Below, piece by piece: positions 60,277-60,331 of a stretch of DNA of 60,331 nt. Both the position numbers and the translations under genes were made by a program. Source of the stretch: Vulcanimicrobium sp035943995 (lineage in GTDB: Bacteria > Vulcanimicrobiota > Vulcanimicrobiia > Vulcanimicrobiales > Vulcanimicrobiaceae); contig DASZBS010000131.1 of the NCBI GenBank assembly GCA_035943995.1, positions 1-60,331 of the forward strand, written 5' to 3'. Each line of letters opens with the position of its first letter. Within the stretch, counting starts at the first letter, position 1. The notes beneath the pieces are model-generated. The model worked only from the letters and a program-made list of their open reading frames with translations, was not told the DNA's origin and searched no databases.

Positions 60277-60331
60277 CTACGCGTACCGGTAGTTGGCGCA
60301 AAACAGCGCGTCGCTGCCGTTGAGCGTCACG
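60277..60331 (-). CDS. 3' end of a gene that enters from the right edge
   Basis: The last 18 codons of a minus-strand frame are visible and end NGSDALFCANYRYA, then TAG at 60277-60279, directly before the ATG of the lipoprotein gene. The adjacent stop-start junction indicates one operon. Too little is present for a function. Confidence 0.5.
   Translation of the reverse strand, partial: VTLNGSDALFCANYRYA

Overview
The window looks like one contiguous piece of a high-GC bacterial chromosome. Most genes have strong G/C at third codon positions. A TonB-type C-terminal domain, a TRAP-type binding protein remnant, lipoproteins and M56/BlaR1-like signalling suggest a diderm, aerobic soil-type heterotroph. 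The gene mix would fit a little-cultured phylum such as Candidatus Eremiobacterota, but this is inference only: there is no rRNA or other marker here. No tRNA, rRNA, CRISPR array, transposase, integrase or phage gene was seen.

Layout. 1-8 kb: the end of an epoxide-hydrolase-like gene; a tightly overlapping minus-strand operon (zincin-like metalloprotease, UvrA2-type ABC ATPase, SET-domain methyltransferase); a Kup potassium transporter; a BNR/Asp-box protein paired with a MoaD/ThiS-like protein. 8-17 kb: an IclR regulator with a 5'-truncated TRAP binding protein, a lipoprotein, aquaporin Z, a bactofilin-like protein, beta-carbonic anhydrase, an NAD(P)-binding DUF2867 protein, GNAT, a phosphopantetheinyl transferase and a cyanovirin-N-like secreted protein. 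17-20 kb: a coupled TauD-like dioxygenase / D-aminoacylase-like amidohydrolase pair.

20-25.2 kb is the most unusual part. It is a two-gene island of visibly lower GC: a 1182-residue soluble repeat/histidine-kinase-like protein, translationally coupled to a response regulator whose output is a degenerate sigma54-activator-type AAA+ domain ending in a membrane helix. The GAFTGA loop and the DNA-binding domain are absent, so the output is probably not transcriptional. The layout recalls defensive two-component systems (Detocs-like), but with an output I do not recognise.

25-35 kb: a large multipass membrane protein followed by an in-frame coding-like tail, a GH39-like lipoprotein, dienelactone hydrolase, a DUF2214-like protein, an MFS carrier with an HxlR regulator, an amidohydrolase and a cyclase-family protein. 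35.6-45.8 kb: two divergent, end-overlapping operons for acyl-CoA catabolism of the Liu/Atu type (acyl-CoA ligase and acyl-CoA dehydrogenase one way; enoyl-CoA hydratase, AtuA-like, carboxylase beta, enoyl-CoA hydratase and biotin carboxylase the other). 45.8-51 kb shows decay: a frameshifted HxlR gene, an amber-interrupted fused peptide ABC permease and a rhodanese remnant lie among two VOC proteins, a cyclopropane synthase and an SDR. 51-60 kb: ankyrin and DUF11 proteins, then a BlaI / M56-TonB / class C beta-lactamase-like operon ended by a strong hairpin, a beta-propeller-like lipoprotein, and the tail of one more gene.
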